Shown here one piece after another: positions 15,080-24,881 of a DNA stretch of 64,000 nucleotides (the stretch's first letter is position 1; the number at the start of each line of letters is the position of its first letter). A model generated the notes under the pieces. That model did no database searches. It was given only the letters and a program-made list of their open reading frames with translations, and was not told the origin of the DNA. This stretch comes from an uncultured Christensenella sp. (GTDB lineage Bacteria; Bacillota; Clostridia; Christensenellales; Pumilibacteraceae), in the NCBI GenBank assembly GCA_910578545.1, contig CAJTPT010000006.1, positions 61,644-125,643 on the forward strand, written 5' to 3'. Position numbers and translations under genes: made by a program.

Positions 15080-15108
15080 ATTCTACATCATTTGCGTAAA
15101 AAAAGCAA
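15080..15108 (-). promoter_or_regulatory. Promoter of tRNA-Leu (TTGCTT-N17-TAGAAT)
   Basis: -35 at 15,108-15,103 and -10 at 15,085-15,080, 11 nt before the first tRNA base. It belongs to the chromosome and is intact although the tRNA is cut. Confidence 0.65.
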
Positions 15109-15173
15109 GCGTTTTTGCATTGTTTGCGTTAAGAAATAGAATTAATGCTTATATGCCTAAAATGATGTAAACG

Positions 15174-16403
15174 TTATTTACCCTTTTTGGCGAGCATATC
15201 CAACATAGTTTGTTCCAAAATCTGTTGGTTGCGCTCCAAGTCGAGCTTGTAGTTTACCCAATCGCACGCGAATTTTATCATGTAATAAGTAATTACGCCG
15301 CCGAGCGCCGCACCGACCATGACGGGCGCGAGAAGCCACCATGTGTGCATGAACGACAATATTATTCCTGCCGCCGAGCCGCCGATTACTACCACCACAG
15401 GCACGATTACCGACAGACGGCTGAGTAGCCAAGCAAGCGCTTTTATCATGGGATATTTGGTTTTGAGCTCTCTATAGCACGGCGTTGTCATGCTGTTAAA
15501 CAAAATCTCTTCCTGACGGATTCTTAAAAGCAGAGTACGTTTATCGACCTCGAGTCGGCGCTTGAGATACCACAAGAGCAAAAATCCTATTGCGACAGCG
15601 CCTATACCAGACGCCAAAACGATAACAGCTTCCTGCCACGTCCGAACTATCATGTACGCAGTAAATACCGCAAGCGAAATCAACCCTGCAAACACGGCAT
15701 ACACAACCGGATTGACGACAAACCTAAACGCATGCAAAAATCTTACCGCGCCGACGTGCCCCTCGGTTGCCACGTCGTAGTTGGTTTTGGGGCGAGTATC
15801 GCGCTTGATTTCCACTTCGGGACTGGTAACCTTTATGCGTTCGTCGTCGATTTTGGGATTTGCCGCCATTCTCGTCTTTTCGGCTACAGCTTTTCGGCGT
15901 TCCTCGGCGCGTTGAACCTTGGGCAATTCGACTGTTTTGGGGCTTTGCTCCGCACGTTGCGCCGTCTCGCCTTCCGTCTTTGGCTCGGGAACCGATTCGG
16001 CGACTTGAGCGGCGAGTTGTTCTTCTTGCTCGATTTCCGCCTTGGTTTCCAAAAGCTCGCGCGTAATTTCCTCGGTATCGGCCGCGAGCGATTGCTCGAC
16101 CTTAGCCGCTACGGCGCGCCTTACCGCCGCATTTATCCTGCGACGTTCCTCGCGTGCAGGCGTCAAAATCTTTGCCATTTGCTCCTCAGACAGCGTTTGC
16201 GGCTTAGCCCCGCCCGTGGGCGGCGCCGTCATCTGCTCGGCAAGCTCGTCTATATCGTCATTTTCGTCTAACGAATCCGAGCCGTGCTTTGCAATAAATC
16301 CGTCGTAACACAACTTGCAAACCTTAAAAACACGCCCGTTGTCCTCTACCGAATAACTGTTATCCGGCAAACCGCACAGTTCGCACGTTCCGCTTTTTGC
16401 CAT
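15174..16403 (-). CDS. Zinc-ribbon membrane protein of unknown function (409 aa)
   Basis: The N-terminus has two Cys pairs (CELC near residue 6 and CKLC near residue 30), a probable zinc ribbon. A long charged, Ala/Glu-rich region (about 50-215) follows, with predicted helix/coil content. The C-terminal half has about four membrane helices (about 235-285 and 335-385) and a coiled end. I do not recognise a named family. It is a single-gene unit with its own promoter at 16,480-16,508, and is the first chromosomal gene after the element. Confidence 0.7.
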   Translation of the reverse strand: MAKSGTCELCGLPDNSYSVEDNGRVFKVCKLCYDGFIAKHGSDSLDENDDIDELAEQMTAPPTGGAKPQTLSEEQMAKILTPAREERRRINAAVRRAVAAKVEQSLAADTEEITRELLETKAEIEQEEQLAAQVAESVPEPKTEGETAQRAEQSPKTVELPKVQRAEERRKAVAEKTRMAANPKIDDERIKVTSPEVEIKRDTRPKTNYDVATEGHVGAVRFLHAFRFVVNPVVYAVFAGLISLAVFTAYMIVRTWQEAVIVLASGIGAVAIGFLLLWYLKRRLEVDKRTLLLRIRQEEILFNSMTTPCYRELKTKYPMIKALAWLLSRLSVIVPVVVVIGGSAAGIILSFMHTWWLLAPVMVGAALGGVITYYMIKFACDWVNYKLDLERNQQILEQTMLDMLAKKGK

Positions 16404-16479
16404 AAATTACTCCCTTGCTTATCTTAAGCGTAATGTGTATTTGCAATTATCCTTGCTTTATTTAGTAAAGGCTTAACAC

Positions 16480-16508
16480 AGCGTATCACTTTTATCCGCA
16501 AAAGTCAA
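16480..16508 (-). promoter_or_regulatory. Promoter (TTGACT-N17-TACGCT) of the zinc-ribbon membrane gene
   Basis: -35 at 16,508-16,503 and -10 at 16,485-16,480. The remainder of the 16,404-16,718 gap holds only this promoter and the terminator at 16,635-16,677. Confidence 0.5.
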
Positions 16509-16634
16509 TTATTTTAGGTGTATGCGTGCCAAAAACAGTTTATTTATGATAAAATTACATCAATAGAGAGCCTCCCATAATCGGTGTTTTTTTGCCATAT
16601 CCCGTTACGGCTACGGTATAAACAACTACCAAAC

Positions 16635-16677
16635 AAAAAAACACCCCGCTTACATACCTGGAAGTCGGGATGTTTTT
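16635..16677. terminator. Bidirectional intrinsic terminator downstream of transketolase
   Basis: ACACCCCG pairs with CGGGATGT across a 15-nt loop, with A7 on the left and T5 on the right, so it works in both directions. It closes the leftward transketolase unit. Confidence 0.75.
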
Positions 16678-16718
16678 ATACTTACAATTAAAAACAAGAA
16701 ACCTATACAAACAAATAA

Positions 16719-18731
16719 CTAACCGTTGTTATCTTCGCCTAACAATGCGGCGCTCTTTTTGCAATTTCGCACCGTCTTTTTGGCAAGCTTAACCACGTTG
16801 TCAACGTTAAAGCCGCATATCTCGAATAATATGTTTGCAGGCGCAGACATGCCGAAGCTGTCGATACAGCACAACTCGCCGTCCAAGCCGACGTATTTAT
16901 ACCATATATTAGAGCGTCCCGCTTCTATTGCCACTCTTGCGCGAACGTTGGGAGGAAGTACGGAATCACGGTACTTTGCCGTTTGCAAATCAAACAATTC
17001 CATGCACGGCATACTTACCACGCGCGCGGCGATACCTTCCTTTTCGAGCGCGGTTTTGGCGTCGATAGCAAGCGCCAACTCAGAGCCCGTAGCTATGAGT
17101 ATAACGTCCGGCGTTTCCTTTGCGCTGTCAGCCGCGATGTATCCGCCGTAAAACGCGTCGGTACCCGTGTGCTCGAGCTGAGGCACGTTTTGGCGCGAAA
17201 GCAAAATCGCCGTCGGACTCTTTCCCGTCCATGCGGACTCATATGCAGCGGCGGTTTCCTTGGAATCGGCAGGACGGAAAACCTTCATACCGGGAATGGC
17301 GCGAAGCATTTCGAGTTGTTCGATAGGCTGATGAGTCGGTCCGTCCTCGCCTACGCCTATAGAGTCGTGAGTTAGCACGTACACGACGGGAATATTCATA
17401 AGCGCGCTCATGCGGATAGCCGCTTTCATGTAATCAGAAAAGGTTGCAAAAGTCGAGCAGAACGGCAATAATCCGCCGTGCAAGTACATTCCGTTGCAAA
17501 TCGCGCCCATTGCATGTTCGCGAATACCGAAGTGAATATTGCGTCCGCAATCAGTCGGCGAAACGTCGCCGCCGTCTTTGATAGCGGCAAGCGTAGACGG
17601 CGCGAGATCGGCAGAACCGCCGATAATAAACGGGTTCTTTTCCGCTATGGCGTTGAGTATACGCGCGGACGACACGCGGGTTGCTTCCGCCTTTTCTGGC
17701 ACGTCGTAAATGTGGTCGAGCTCTTCAAAGTCGACCGTGCCCTTACGCCAACGCAAAAACTCCTCGTATTCCTCGGGATACTTGGTTTTGTATGCTTTAA
17801 CAGTCTTATTCCAGTCGGACTCGTACTTGGCAAAACCTGTGGCAAGCTCGGAAATATGATCGGTCACCTGCGGCGCTACCTCGAATGCGGGCGTCTTATA
17901 GCCGAGCGCCTTGCGAAGCTCTTTTATATTGTCTGTGCCGAGCGGTGTGCCGTGAATCTTGCTTGTACCCGCAAGCGGCGATCCGTAGCCTATGGTCGTG
18001 TTTATTATAATGAGCGACGGCTTTGTCTTTTCATCCTTGGCAAGCGTGATTGCCGCGGAAATAGCCGTTATATCCTCGCCGTTATTTACGCGAATAACCT
18101 GCCAACCTAACGCTTCGTGGCGCGCGCCGACGTCCTCGGTAAACGCTATATCCGTGCTACCCTCTATTGTAATACGGTTGCAATCATACAAAACGATAAG
18201 CTTATTCAGCTTTTGCGTAGCGGCAAACGACGCCGCTTCGTTTTCGATACCCTCCATCATACAGCCGTCGCCGCAAAGCGCGTAAGTGTAATGGTCGATA
18301 AGCGTGCAGTCGGGCCTGTTGAATTTATTTGCAAGAATACGCTCTGCAAGCGCAAAGCCGACGGCGTTTGCAATACCCTGTCCGAGCGGGCCCGTGGAAA
18401 CTTCTACCCCCGCCGTAACGCCGTACTCGGGATGTCCCGGCGTTTTGCTGGTGTGCTGACGGAAGCGCATAAGATCTTCTTTGGTCAAGCCGTAACCGAA
18501 CACGTGCAAAAGCGAATATAATAACGCCGAGCCGTGCCCTGCCGATAATACGAAGCGGTCGCGGTCGAAGAAGTTAGGATTTTTGGGATTGTGTTTTAAG
18601 TGCCGAGCAAAAAGCGTATAGGCGATAGGTGCGGCGCCCAAGCATATTCCCGGGTGTCCGCTCTTTGCCTTTTCGATAGCCTCGACGGATAACATGCGTA
18701 ACGTTTTTACGGTAAATTCTTCGTCTGTCAT
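16719..18731 (-). CDS. tkt: Transketolase
   Basis: 670 residues, the normal length. Thiamine diphosphate-dependent enzyme of the pentose phosphate pathway, moving two-carbon units between sugar phosphates. N-terminal signature KAKSGHPGICLGAAP (about 17-31), ThDP motif GDGCMMEG (about 154) and HDSIGVGEDGPTHQPIEQ (about 455) identify it. AGGAG precedes the ATG by 7 nt. It follows the phosphohexomutase gene by 39 bp and is probably co-transcribed from the promoter at 20,292-20,320. Confidence 0.97.
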   Translation of the reverse strand: MTDEEFTVKTLRMLSVEAIEKAKSGHPGICLGAAPIAYTLFARHLKHNPKNPNFFDRDRFVLSAGHGSALLYSLLHVFGYGLTKEDLMRFRQHTSKTPGHPEYGVTAGVEVSTGPLGQGIANAVGFALAERILANKFNRPDCTLIDHYTYALCGDGCMMEGIENEAASFAATQKLNKLIVLYDCNRITIEGSTDIAFTEDVGARHEALGWQVIRVNNGEDITAISAAITLAKDEKTKPSLIIINTTIGYGSPLAGTSKIHGTPLGTDNIKELRKALGYKTPAFEVAPQVTDHISELATGFAKYESDWNKTVKAYKTKYPEEYEEFLRWRKGTVDFEELDHIYDVPEKAEATRVSSARILNAIAEKNPFIIGGSADLAPSTLAAIKDGGDVSPTDCGRNIHFGIREHAMGAICNGMYLHGGLLPFCSTFATFSDYMKAAIRMSALMNIPVVYVLTHDSIGVGEDGPTHQPIEQLEMLRAIPGMKVFRPADSKETAAAYESAWTGKSPTAILLSRQNVPQLEHTGTDAFYGGYIAADSAKETPDVILIATGSELALAIDAKTALEKEGIAARVVSMPCMELFDLQTAKYRDSVLPPNVRARVAIEAGRSNIWYKYVGLDGELCCIDSFGMSAPANILFEICGFNVDNVVKLAKKTVRNCKKSAALLGEDNNG

Positions 18732-18770
18732 TATATTCTCCTTGATGTGTAAAAGGTTATTTTTTATGGT

Positions 18771-20264
18771 TTACGCCGAAACAAATCGTGCAAGCGGTTC
18801 AACGTCAAGACCGCGAAAGTCCTTTAGGAACGAATACAACAATCTTGCGGCTATCTTTGTGCCGCCGTCCTTATCGGACTCGATATATATCGGAAGCACG
18901 GGATCGTGCACACTGGTGCGCACTATAAAGTATGCGTCGGCATGCGACACGTAAGCGCGTACGCCCTCGTAGTTATCGTCCGAAAGCTTGAGCATGCGCT
19001 CGGAAATTCCTTTAAGCCTGACAATAATCTTTTCGGCGGTATCTCGCCAATCCTCGGAAGTGAATTTGAGCCTAATATCCATTTCCTCTTTGGGTTGAGC
19101 AAGCCCCTCGATAAGCGAGGACAAATCCTTGCCGTACTTGCGAAGATTGGCATACTCTATTAATATCTTGGCTATTAAGTACGCGCCGTCGTCCAAAAAG
19201 TAATGGTCGGAAAAAGCCGCATGTCCGCTGCTCTCTATCGCAAGCGGAGCGTCCACGCCCTCGGCGCACAAGCGCTTTGCCTCGTCTATCACGTTGCGAT
19301 AGCCGCGTTTAAACCGCTTTTGCACACCGCCGAGGTTTTGTATAAACTCTCTCAATCCTTCCGTCGTTACCGAATCGGTGACGATTGTGGCGTTAGGATG
19401 GTCGCGAAGCACGATTGCCGAAGCGAGCGCGATAAGCCTGTAACGGTTGATTTCCAAACCGTCGGACGTGACGATTGCACATCTGTCTACGTCCGCGTCG
19501 AATATTATGCCGAGGTCGGCGCCCGAGGACAGCACGCGATTTTGCAGCGAGCGCATTGCCTCGGCGTTTTCCGGATTAGGCGGGTGCGCGGGGAACGTTC
19601 CGTCGGGTTCCAAAAACTGCGACGGCGATACGTCCGCGCCGAGCGGTTGGACGACGCGCGTTGCAAAAAATCCGCCGGCGCCGTGACCCGCGTCTATGAC
19701 TATCTTCATGCCCTTGAGCGGCAAAAACAATCCCGTACCCTTGCGCACCGTTTCCGTCAGCGAATCGCAGTAAAGACGCAAAAAGTCGCGCCTTATTATT
19801 GTGGAAGTGCGCGAGCGCACGGGCTTTTGCCCGTTATTGGCAAGCTCGATTATTTGGTCGAGCTGTTCAGAATTGACGCCTCCGTCGGGCGTAAAAAACT
19901 TAAGTCCGTTTATATCCTTGGGGTGATGGCTTGCCGTTATCATTATCGAGCCGTCCGCCATCATCGACGGAAAGCGCGTTACCAAAAACGCGGCGGGCGT
20001 GGAAAATAATCCGCAATCGAATATCTCGAGCCCGGCGTATTTCAGCTCGGCGATTATGGCGTTTGCAAAATTCTCGCCTGTCAACCTGCAATCCCTTCCT
20101 ACGGCAATCTTGCAACGGGTCTTGCTCGTGCGCCGTACCGTCCAGACTACAAAAGCCGCGGCAAGATCGCGCACCGCCTGTTCCGTTAAAACGGCAGGTT
20201 TATCGGAAGCAATCGCCCTACCGCGAATGTCAGTTCCACTTTTTAAAATATCGTAATTATTCAT
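18771..20264 (-). CDS. Phosphomannomutase/phosphoglucomutase
   Basis: 497 residues, alpha-D-phosphohexomutase superfamily. The active-site serine loop is TASHHPKD (about 130), the metal loop is FDADVDRCAI (about 238), and the sugar-specificity loop is ESSGHAAF (about 328), all in order. Length and motifs fit ManB/AlgC-like enzymes that interconvert hexose 1- and 6-phosphates. Substrate (mannose or glucose) cannot be fixed from sequence. GGAGG lies 4 nt before the ATG. It heads a two-gene unit with transketolase. Confidence 0.88.
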   Translation of the reverse strand: MNNYDILKSGTDIRGRAIASDKPAVLTEQAVRDLAAAFVVWTVRRTSKTRCKIAVGRDCRLTGENFANAIIAELKYAGLEIFDCGLFSTPAAFLVTRFPSMMADGSIMITASHHPKDINGLKFFTPDGGVNSEQLDQIIELANNGQKPVRSRTSTIIRRDFLRLYCDSLTETVRKGTGLFLPLKGMKIVIDAGHGAGGFFATRVVQPLGADVSPSQFLEPDGTFPAHPPNPENAEAMRSLQNRVLSSGADLGIIFDADVDRCAIVTSDGLEINRYRLIALASAIVLRDHPNATIVTDSVTTEGLREFIQNLGGVQKRFKRGYRNVIDEAKRLCAEGVDAPLAIESSGHAAFSDHYFLDDGAYLIAKILIEYANLRKYGKDLSSLIEGLAQPKEEMDIRLKFTSEDWRDTAEKIIVRLKGISERMLKLSDDNYEGVRAYVSHADAYFIVRTSVHDPVLPIYIESDKDGGTKIAARLLYSFLKDFRGLDVEPLARFVSA

Positions 20265-20291
20265 AATTCCTCCGCTTTATCGTGCAACTAC

Positions 20292-20320
20292 ATTATACCC
20301 AATTTTGCTACGTTTGACAA
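20292..20320 (-). promoter_or_regulatory. Promoter (TTGTCA-N17-TATAAT) of the phosphohexomutase-tkt unit
   Basis: -35 at 20,320-20,315, perfect -10 at 20,297-20,292, with the start codon 28 nt further on. Confidence 0.75.
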
Positions 20321-20366
20321 ATGCTTTACCGTCGTTTTTGGTTTTTTTCGGCAAATTTCGCTCAAT

Positions 20367-21062
20367 TTAAAGTATATCGAGCGCTTGCGCGTATGAGCTA
20401 ACGCGGTAATCGCAATCGCACGTCTTTGCCCCCGTCGGGTCGAAAAGACAGGTATCGAGCCCGCTGTTAATGCCGCCCGCTATGTCCGAGTTAACACCGT
20501 CGCCGAATACGAGAATTCGCGATTTGTCAACGACGCCGATCGCATTTAGCACGTGCTCGAAAAACATAGGGTCGGGCTTGTGGTATCCTACCTCATCCGA
20601 GATGAACACGCCGTCTACATAGCCGTCAAGCGCCTTAAGCCGCTCGTGCGCGATAGGCGCAAAGCCGTTGGTAATTATATACACCTCGATCCCGCGATTG
20701 CGAACGGTTGACAAAAAATCCGTCGCACCGTCTATAAGAAAGCGCGTTTTTTTCAATTCTCGTCTAAACGCTTCGGTTATTGCCGCAGTATCGAAATCCT
20801 CGTTTAGCGCTTCCTTTAGCATGGCAAAACGCTTTGTATCGAGCTGTTCGCGAAGCAAACTTTTGTCCTCGAGCATGCGCCACACTATACTGCTGACCGC
20901 TTTAAACTTGTCGATTACCGTTTCGTCGGCGGCGGTTATTCCAACATCACGCGCCGCGGCTATACTAGCCGTGCGCATTGCGGTCTGAAAGTCCAATACC
21001 GTGTCGTCCGCATCACACAGCAATATATCGTATCTGTTTTTACGCGTTGTATTTTTTGTCAT
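20367..21062 (-). CDS. HAD-superfamily phosphatase, YjjG-like
   Basis: 231 residues. HAD motif I is LLCDADDTVLDF (nucleophile Asp near residue 16), motif II TNGF, then the Lys of the HKPDP stretch and motif IV FGDGVNSDIAGG. The cap and the ADDTV loop fit the YjjG/noncanonical pyrimidine nucleotide phosphatase subfamily (YjjG removes phosphate from odd nucleotides), but the substrate is not proven. GAGGTG lies 7 nt upstream, at the end of aroE, so it is coupled to the shikimate genes. Confidence 0.85.
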   Translation of the reverse strand: MTKNTTRKNRYDILLCDADDTVLDFQTAMRTASIAAARDVGITAADETVIDKFKAVSSIVWRMLEDKSLLREQLDTKRFAMLKEALNEDFDTAAITEAFRRELKKTRFLIDGATDFLSTVRNRGIEVYIITNGFAPIAHERLKALDGYVDGVFISDEVGYHKPDPMFFEHVLNAIGVVDKSRILVFGDGVNSDIAGGINSGLDTCLFDPTGAKTCDCDYRVSSYAQALDIL

Positions 21063-21066
21063 ACAA

Positions 21067-21837
21067 TTACACCTCGTTTTTCAAGTATTCGGTTACGAAC
21101 TCGAAAACGCGTTTTTCGTCAAAGTCGTCGCCGAACAGCAATCTGTCGCCCTCTATCGCCTGATAGATGAGCATGTCCGATCCGTCGCACGTTTGCGCAC
21201 CGCACGCGCCGCACCGTCGCAAAAACGGCGTGCGCCCGTCGTTACGGTACACAAGATCGAACGCGTATTTAAAATCGGGCAACACGCAAAGCGCTTTAAG
21301 TACATCCTCGCCGTTTTCGCCGAGCGGCGTGCAGTTGACTATCATCTCGCACGGCTCGTTGGAATACAGCTTTGCGCCCGTAGTCTTACACAGCCGAACG
21401 CCGTTGATCGCCGAACGGTTAAGCACGTACACGCCCTTTCCCTCGGCAATAAGCGCGCTCGCAACCGAATACGCCGCGCCGCCCGCACCGAGCACGAGCG
21501 CCGATTTAATTCGATTTCGCCAATCGTCGAAGCTTCCGTCAAGCGCGCGGATAAACCCTACGCCGTCGGTATTGAACGCCGCTTTATCCGCCGAGCGCAC
21601 AAGATTGACCGAACTGCCGCAATCCAAATACCGCTTCATTTCGGTCTTGTACGGCTTTGTAACAAAAAAGCCGTCATAAGTCTCGAGCAGTCTGTCGATT
21701 GTATTTTTAAGTTCGTCGAACTTGACGTCAAACACGTCGCACTCGATTGACCGACCTATAGCCATTCCTATAGCGGCATGAACTAACGTCGAGCGCGTAA
21801 ACTCGATATCTCTGCCGATTAGTGCGATTTTACTCAA
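21067..21837 (-). CDS. aroE: Shikimate dehydrogenase
   Basis: 256 residues. Reduces 3-dehydroshikimate to shikimate with NADPH. Visible motifs are FVTKPYK with the catalytic Lys (about 58), the NTDG substrate loop (about 93), the dinucleotide fold GAGGAA (about 121) and NCTPLG (about 175). The start is TTG, 6 nt after GGAGG. The N-terminal domain is shorter and more divergent than in E. coli AroE (usual VxxSxSP motif not evident). It follows aroB by 40 bp, as part of an aroB-aroE-HAD unit. Confidence 0.88.
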   Translation of the reverse strand: MSKIALIGRDIEFTRSTLVHAAIGMAIGRSIECDVFDVKFDELKNTIDRLLETYDGFFVTKPYKTEMKRYLDCGSSVNLVRSADKAAFNTDGVGFIRALDGSFDDWRNRIKSALVLGAGGAAYSVASALIAEGKGVYVLNRSAINGVRLCKTTGAKLYSNEPCEMIVNCTPLGENGEDVLKALCVLPDFKYAFDLVYRNDGRTPFLRRCGACGAQTCDGSDMLIYQAIEGDRLLFGDDFDEKRVFEFVTEYLKNEV

Positions 21838-21877
21838 CTATGACCTCCTCGAAAAACGACGGACTAACGTGGCACGT

Positions 21878-22876
21878 TCACGCCCTTTTAAATTCCTTTA
21901 ACGCATTATCGTACCGCGACAGAAAATCCGTACTGTCAAGCCTGACCTCGTTTATCTCGCCGCCTGACACCGGAAGCATTATCGTAATCATGTTGCCGAC
22001 GTTCTTTTTGTCGTTAAGCGCGTATTTAAGCACCGAGCCGCCCGTAGTGCGCGGCGGTCTTACAAGCTCAGTAAGCATGCCCGTAAGCTCAGCGTAAAAA
22101 CGCTTGTCCACGATATCCTTGCACATTGCAAGCTCGGTAAGCATGCCTTTAAGCACGTACTCGCCGTGAGATAGCTTGTAACCGTCTGCACTCTCGAGCG
22201 CGTGTCCTACGGTGTGTCCGACGTTTAGTATTTTGCGCATTCCCGCGTCTTTGGGGTCTGCGGCAACGACGGCACGCTTAATCTCGAAACAGTTTTCTAT
22301 CAGCTTATACACGGCCGAACGGTCGTGTGCTTTTAGCAAATAGAAATTATCTTTTAACAGCGTGTACGAATCATGTGTGAGCACGCACGTTTTTACAGTT
22401 TCGCCCAAGCCGCACAACCACTCGCGCGGTGGCAACGTGTCCAAAAATTTATAAGATACATATTCGCTTTTGGGTCGATGAAAAGTCCCGACGGCATTTT
22501 TTATCCCGCCGAGGTCTATGCCCGTTTTGCCGCCCTGACCGGAATCGACCATAGCAAGCAGCGTCGTTGGCACGCTTACCCAATCTATCCCGCGCTTATA
22601 CAGCGCCGCGGCAAGACCGGTTACGTCGCCCACTACTCCGCCGCCGAGCGCACACACTGTGTCGGTACGGGATAGCCCGCGCCGTAGCATTTCGGCAATG
22701 ACGGAAAAAAGCGTATCCACGCACTTACTGCCCTCGCCGCTCTCGATAACAAACGCGCCATCGCACAAATCGGAATATAGCTCCGCAACATTTCCGTCTG
22801 TCACTACCATTGCGCAAGAGTTTATTTCGCGCCGTACGTCTTCGGTCAAGTCGGCGCCGTAGTAGATATCCGTCAT
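21878..22876 (-). CDS. aroB: 3-dehydroquinate synthase
   Basis: 332 residues. Converts DAHP to 3-dehydroquinate. The NAD-binding signature GGGVVGDVTGLAAALYKRG (about 82), VPTTLLAMVDSGQGGKTG (about 104) and the zinc ligands in GHTVGHALE (about 222) are present. AAAAGGAG stands 6 nt before the ATG. It is a little shorter than the common ~360 residues. Upstream lies the DUF2207 gene (70 bp gap). Confidence 0.95.
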   Translation of the reverse strand: MTDIYYGADLTEDVRREINSCAMVVTDGNVAELYSDLCDGAFVIESGEGSKCVDTLFSVIAEMLRRGLSRTDTVCALGGGVVGDVTGLAAALYKRGIDWVSVPTTLLAMVDSGQGGKTGIDLGGIKNAVGTFHRPKSEYVSYKFLDTLPPREWLCGLGETVKTCVLTHDSYTLLKDNFYLLKAHDRSAVYKLIENCFEIKRAVVAADPKDAGMRKILNVGHTVGHALESADGYKLSHGEYVLKGMLTELAMCKDIVDKRFYAELTGMLTELVRPPRTTGGSVLKYALNDKKNVGNMITIMLPVSGGEINEVRLDSTDFLSRYDNALKEFKRA

Positions 22877-22945
22877 ACAGCACTCCTTTTCGGCTTATTG
22901 ATGATAATTAAAACTTAATTTTACGTGCATGGGCGCAACGGAATA

Positions 22946-24880
22946 TTACCAGCTTCCGCCGCCACCGCCGCCGAATCCGCCGAACGACCCGCCACCGCCG
23001 TGGCTGTGCCCGCCGCCGCCCGAAAAGCTTCCGCTATTCGCTTTGGGCGGAGTGTACGTAAGCGAATTTCCTATGGAATGACTGACGCGCGACAACACGT
23101 AAATATCGAATACCGAAGCGCGCGAACCTCTGTAATAGGTAGGCGGCTCGATCTGAAGGTCTTTAAATTTATTTTCCCAAATGTCGGACACGCCGAGCAC
23201 GTTGGCATACGGCAAAATCCCGTAATAATACTGCGGGTCGTCCTTTAGCAAGACCTCGAGCTTTTCCTTTTCCGCGTCGCGTATAAAGTTGCGGAAGCCG
23301 AGTATCTCGTTGAGGCTGTCCGTATACTCGTCCGTCCGCCTTGTAAGGAACGGGCAAAGCGCAGACGATACTCCGATACATACGCCGAAAATACTCTTTT
23401 CCAACCAGTCCATTACGCTTGTGGGAATGGATAGCATGACCGCTATCGACAGCAATATCACCGAGCCGAAAAACAGCACGAGGAATACTTTGCGTTTTGT
23501 GTCGGTAAACTTGTGATAGTAGCTGTTTATCACTCTGCCGAATGCGTAGGCAAGCGCTATCGGTATGAGCGTGACAGCTCCGATAATATTGAAAAATCCG
23601 AACGCGACGCGGAACGTGCTTAACAGTGCGTTAAAAAATGCAAATAGCCCTACGCACAACACCGCCGCAATGGACAGAAAAGAATACCCGCCCCTGTAAT
23701 ATGTGCCGCGGTATTCGGCGTTTACGTCCGCCCTGACTTCGGTTATATGCTTGGCAAACTTGCCCGACAGCGAGCTTAACGACACCTTGATTTCGCCCGT
23801 ATTTTTGCTCGGCTTTTTGCCTTTAAACAGCGCGTCAAACATCTCTTTCTCGTAGTGAGTGACCTCGTTGATATCTTTGAGTTTGACGAGATACGTTTCG
23901 CTGTCGGTATCGTCTATCCTAATATATCCCTCGCTCGCCCAATAGAATATGAGCGACGTCACGTCGTTTGCCGAGCACTTACCGTCGATTATCTTGCCCA
24001 TTTGCACGGGAAGCATACGCCGCCTTGTGCCCTTTGAAGTCGTAATGTACGGCGGATAAAAATTGATTACAGGCGTAACGGGCTTATCCTTGCCGAGGAA
24101 TATCATAAGCAGGATAACGACCGCCAACAGCGCGCCGCCTACTACGACAGTCCACACGCCCTCGAATGACTTGCGGGAAATAAGTATGCCGTTTGGCATT
24201 TCCGCCTTGACGCGCACGCCGTGAAAAGGAGTTAGCGAAATACCGCTTACCGTTACCGTGCGCCCGCCGTCCTGCATAACCGTATCCGAATACTCGTCGC
24301 CGTTCACCCACACACTAATAGAATTTGCTTCGGGTGCGTACGGGTACGTTACGGTAACCGCGGCGTTTTTTATTTGGCACGTCCAGCCGTAGCCGATAGC
24401 GTTTATATCCAAATAGTTTTTACCGTCGGGGTGAACGGGGGTCAAGTAGTTGTACTTAACGGTGCAAAAAAGCTTGTCGCCGCGAGAGTACGTCCTCGAT
24501 TCCTCGCCGACCTTGATACGCACTATGCGGTTGCGCGACTCGTACGACAACTCATACTCAACGTCAAAGCCGTCACTGTCAGTGGTATCGACGTCAAGAT
24601 TGCGAATCTGCTCGCCGGAATTGACGGGAATATCGACGTAGATACCGTGGCGAACGGTGTTAAATTCCACCTCTATATCCTGCGTCACATTGCAGGTACG
24701 GTCTTTTTGCCACGCAATGTCTACCCGCATATCGGAAATCGAAATATACGGATCGTACTCCGCCGTTCGGCTACTGTCGTCGTCCAAGACAACGGAAAAA
24801 AGTATTATTGCGACAAAAAATATTACCGCCGCGGAAAAGATAAACCCTACTGCGGCGGATGCTTTTTTTTCGGATTTCAT
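22946..24880 (-). CDS. DUF2207-family membrane protein with Gly-rich tail
   Basis: 644 residues. An N-terminal membrane helix, an extracytoplasmic beta-rich region (about 45-215), a membrane helix (about 243-262), a cytoplasmic part, then several helices (about 400-495), and a C-terminal tail of Gly/Ser/His ending in GGGGGGSW. This layout is typical of DUF2207 proteins, which often pair with LemA. The gene follows lemA by 1 bp here. Function of the pair is not established; a membrane complex is likely. Confidence 0.85.
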   Translation of the reverse strand: MKSEKKASAAVGFIFSAAVIFFVAIILFSVVLDDDSSRTAEYDPYISISDMRVDIAWQKDRTCNVTQDIEVEFNTVRHGIYVDIPVNSGEQIRNLDVDTTDSDGFDVEYELSYESRNRIVRIKVGEESRTYSRGDKLFCTVKYNYLTPVHPDGKNYLDINAIGYGWTCQIKNAAVTVTYPYAPEANSISVWVNGDEYSDTVMQDGGRTVTVSGISLTPFHGVRVKAEMPNGILISRKSFEGVWTVVVGGALLAVVILLMIFLGKDKPVTPVINFYPPYITTSKGTRRRMLPVQMGKIIDGKCSANDVTSLIFYWASEGYIRIDDTDSETYLVKLKDINEVTHYEKEMFDALFKGKKPSKNTGEIKVSLSSLSGKFAKHITEVRADVNAEYRGTYYRGGYSFLSIAAVLCVGLFAFFNALLSTFRVAFGFFNIIGAVTLIPIALAYAFGRVINSYYHKFTDTKRKVFLVLFFGSVILLSIAVMLSIPTSVMDWLEKSIFGVCIGVSSALCPFLTRRTDEYTDSLNEILGFRNFIRDAEKEKLEVLLKDDPQYYYGILPYANVLGVSDIWENKFKDLQIEPPTYYRGSRASVFDIYVLSRVSHSIGNSLTYTPPKANSGSFSGGGGHSHGGGGSFGGFGGGGGGSW

Positions 24881-24881
24881 T

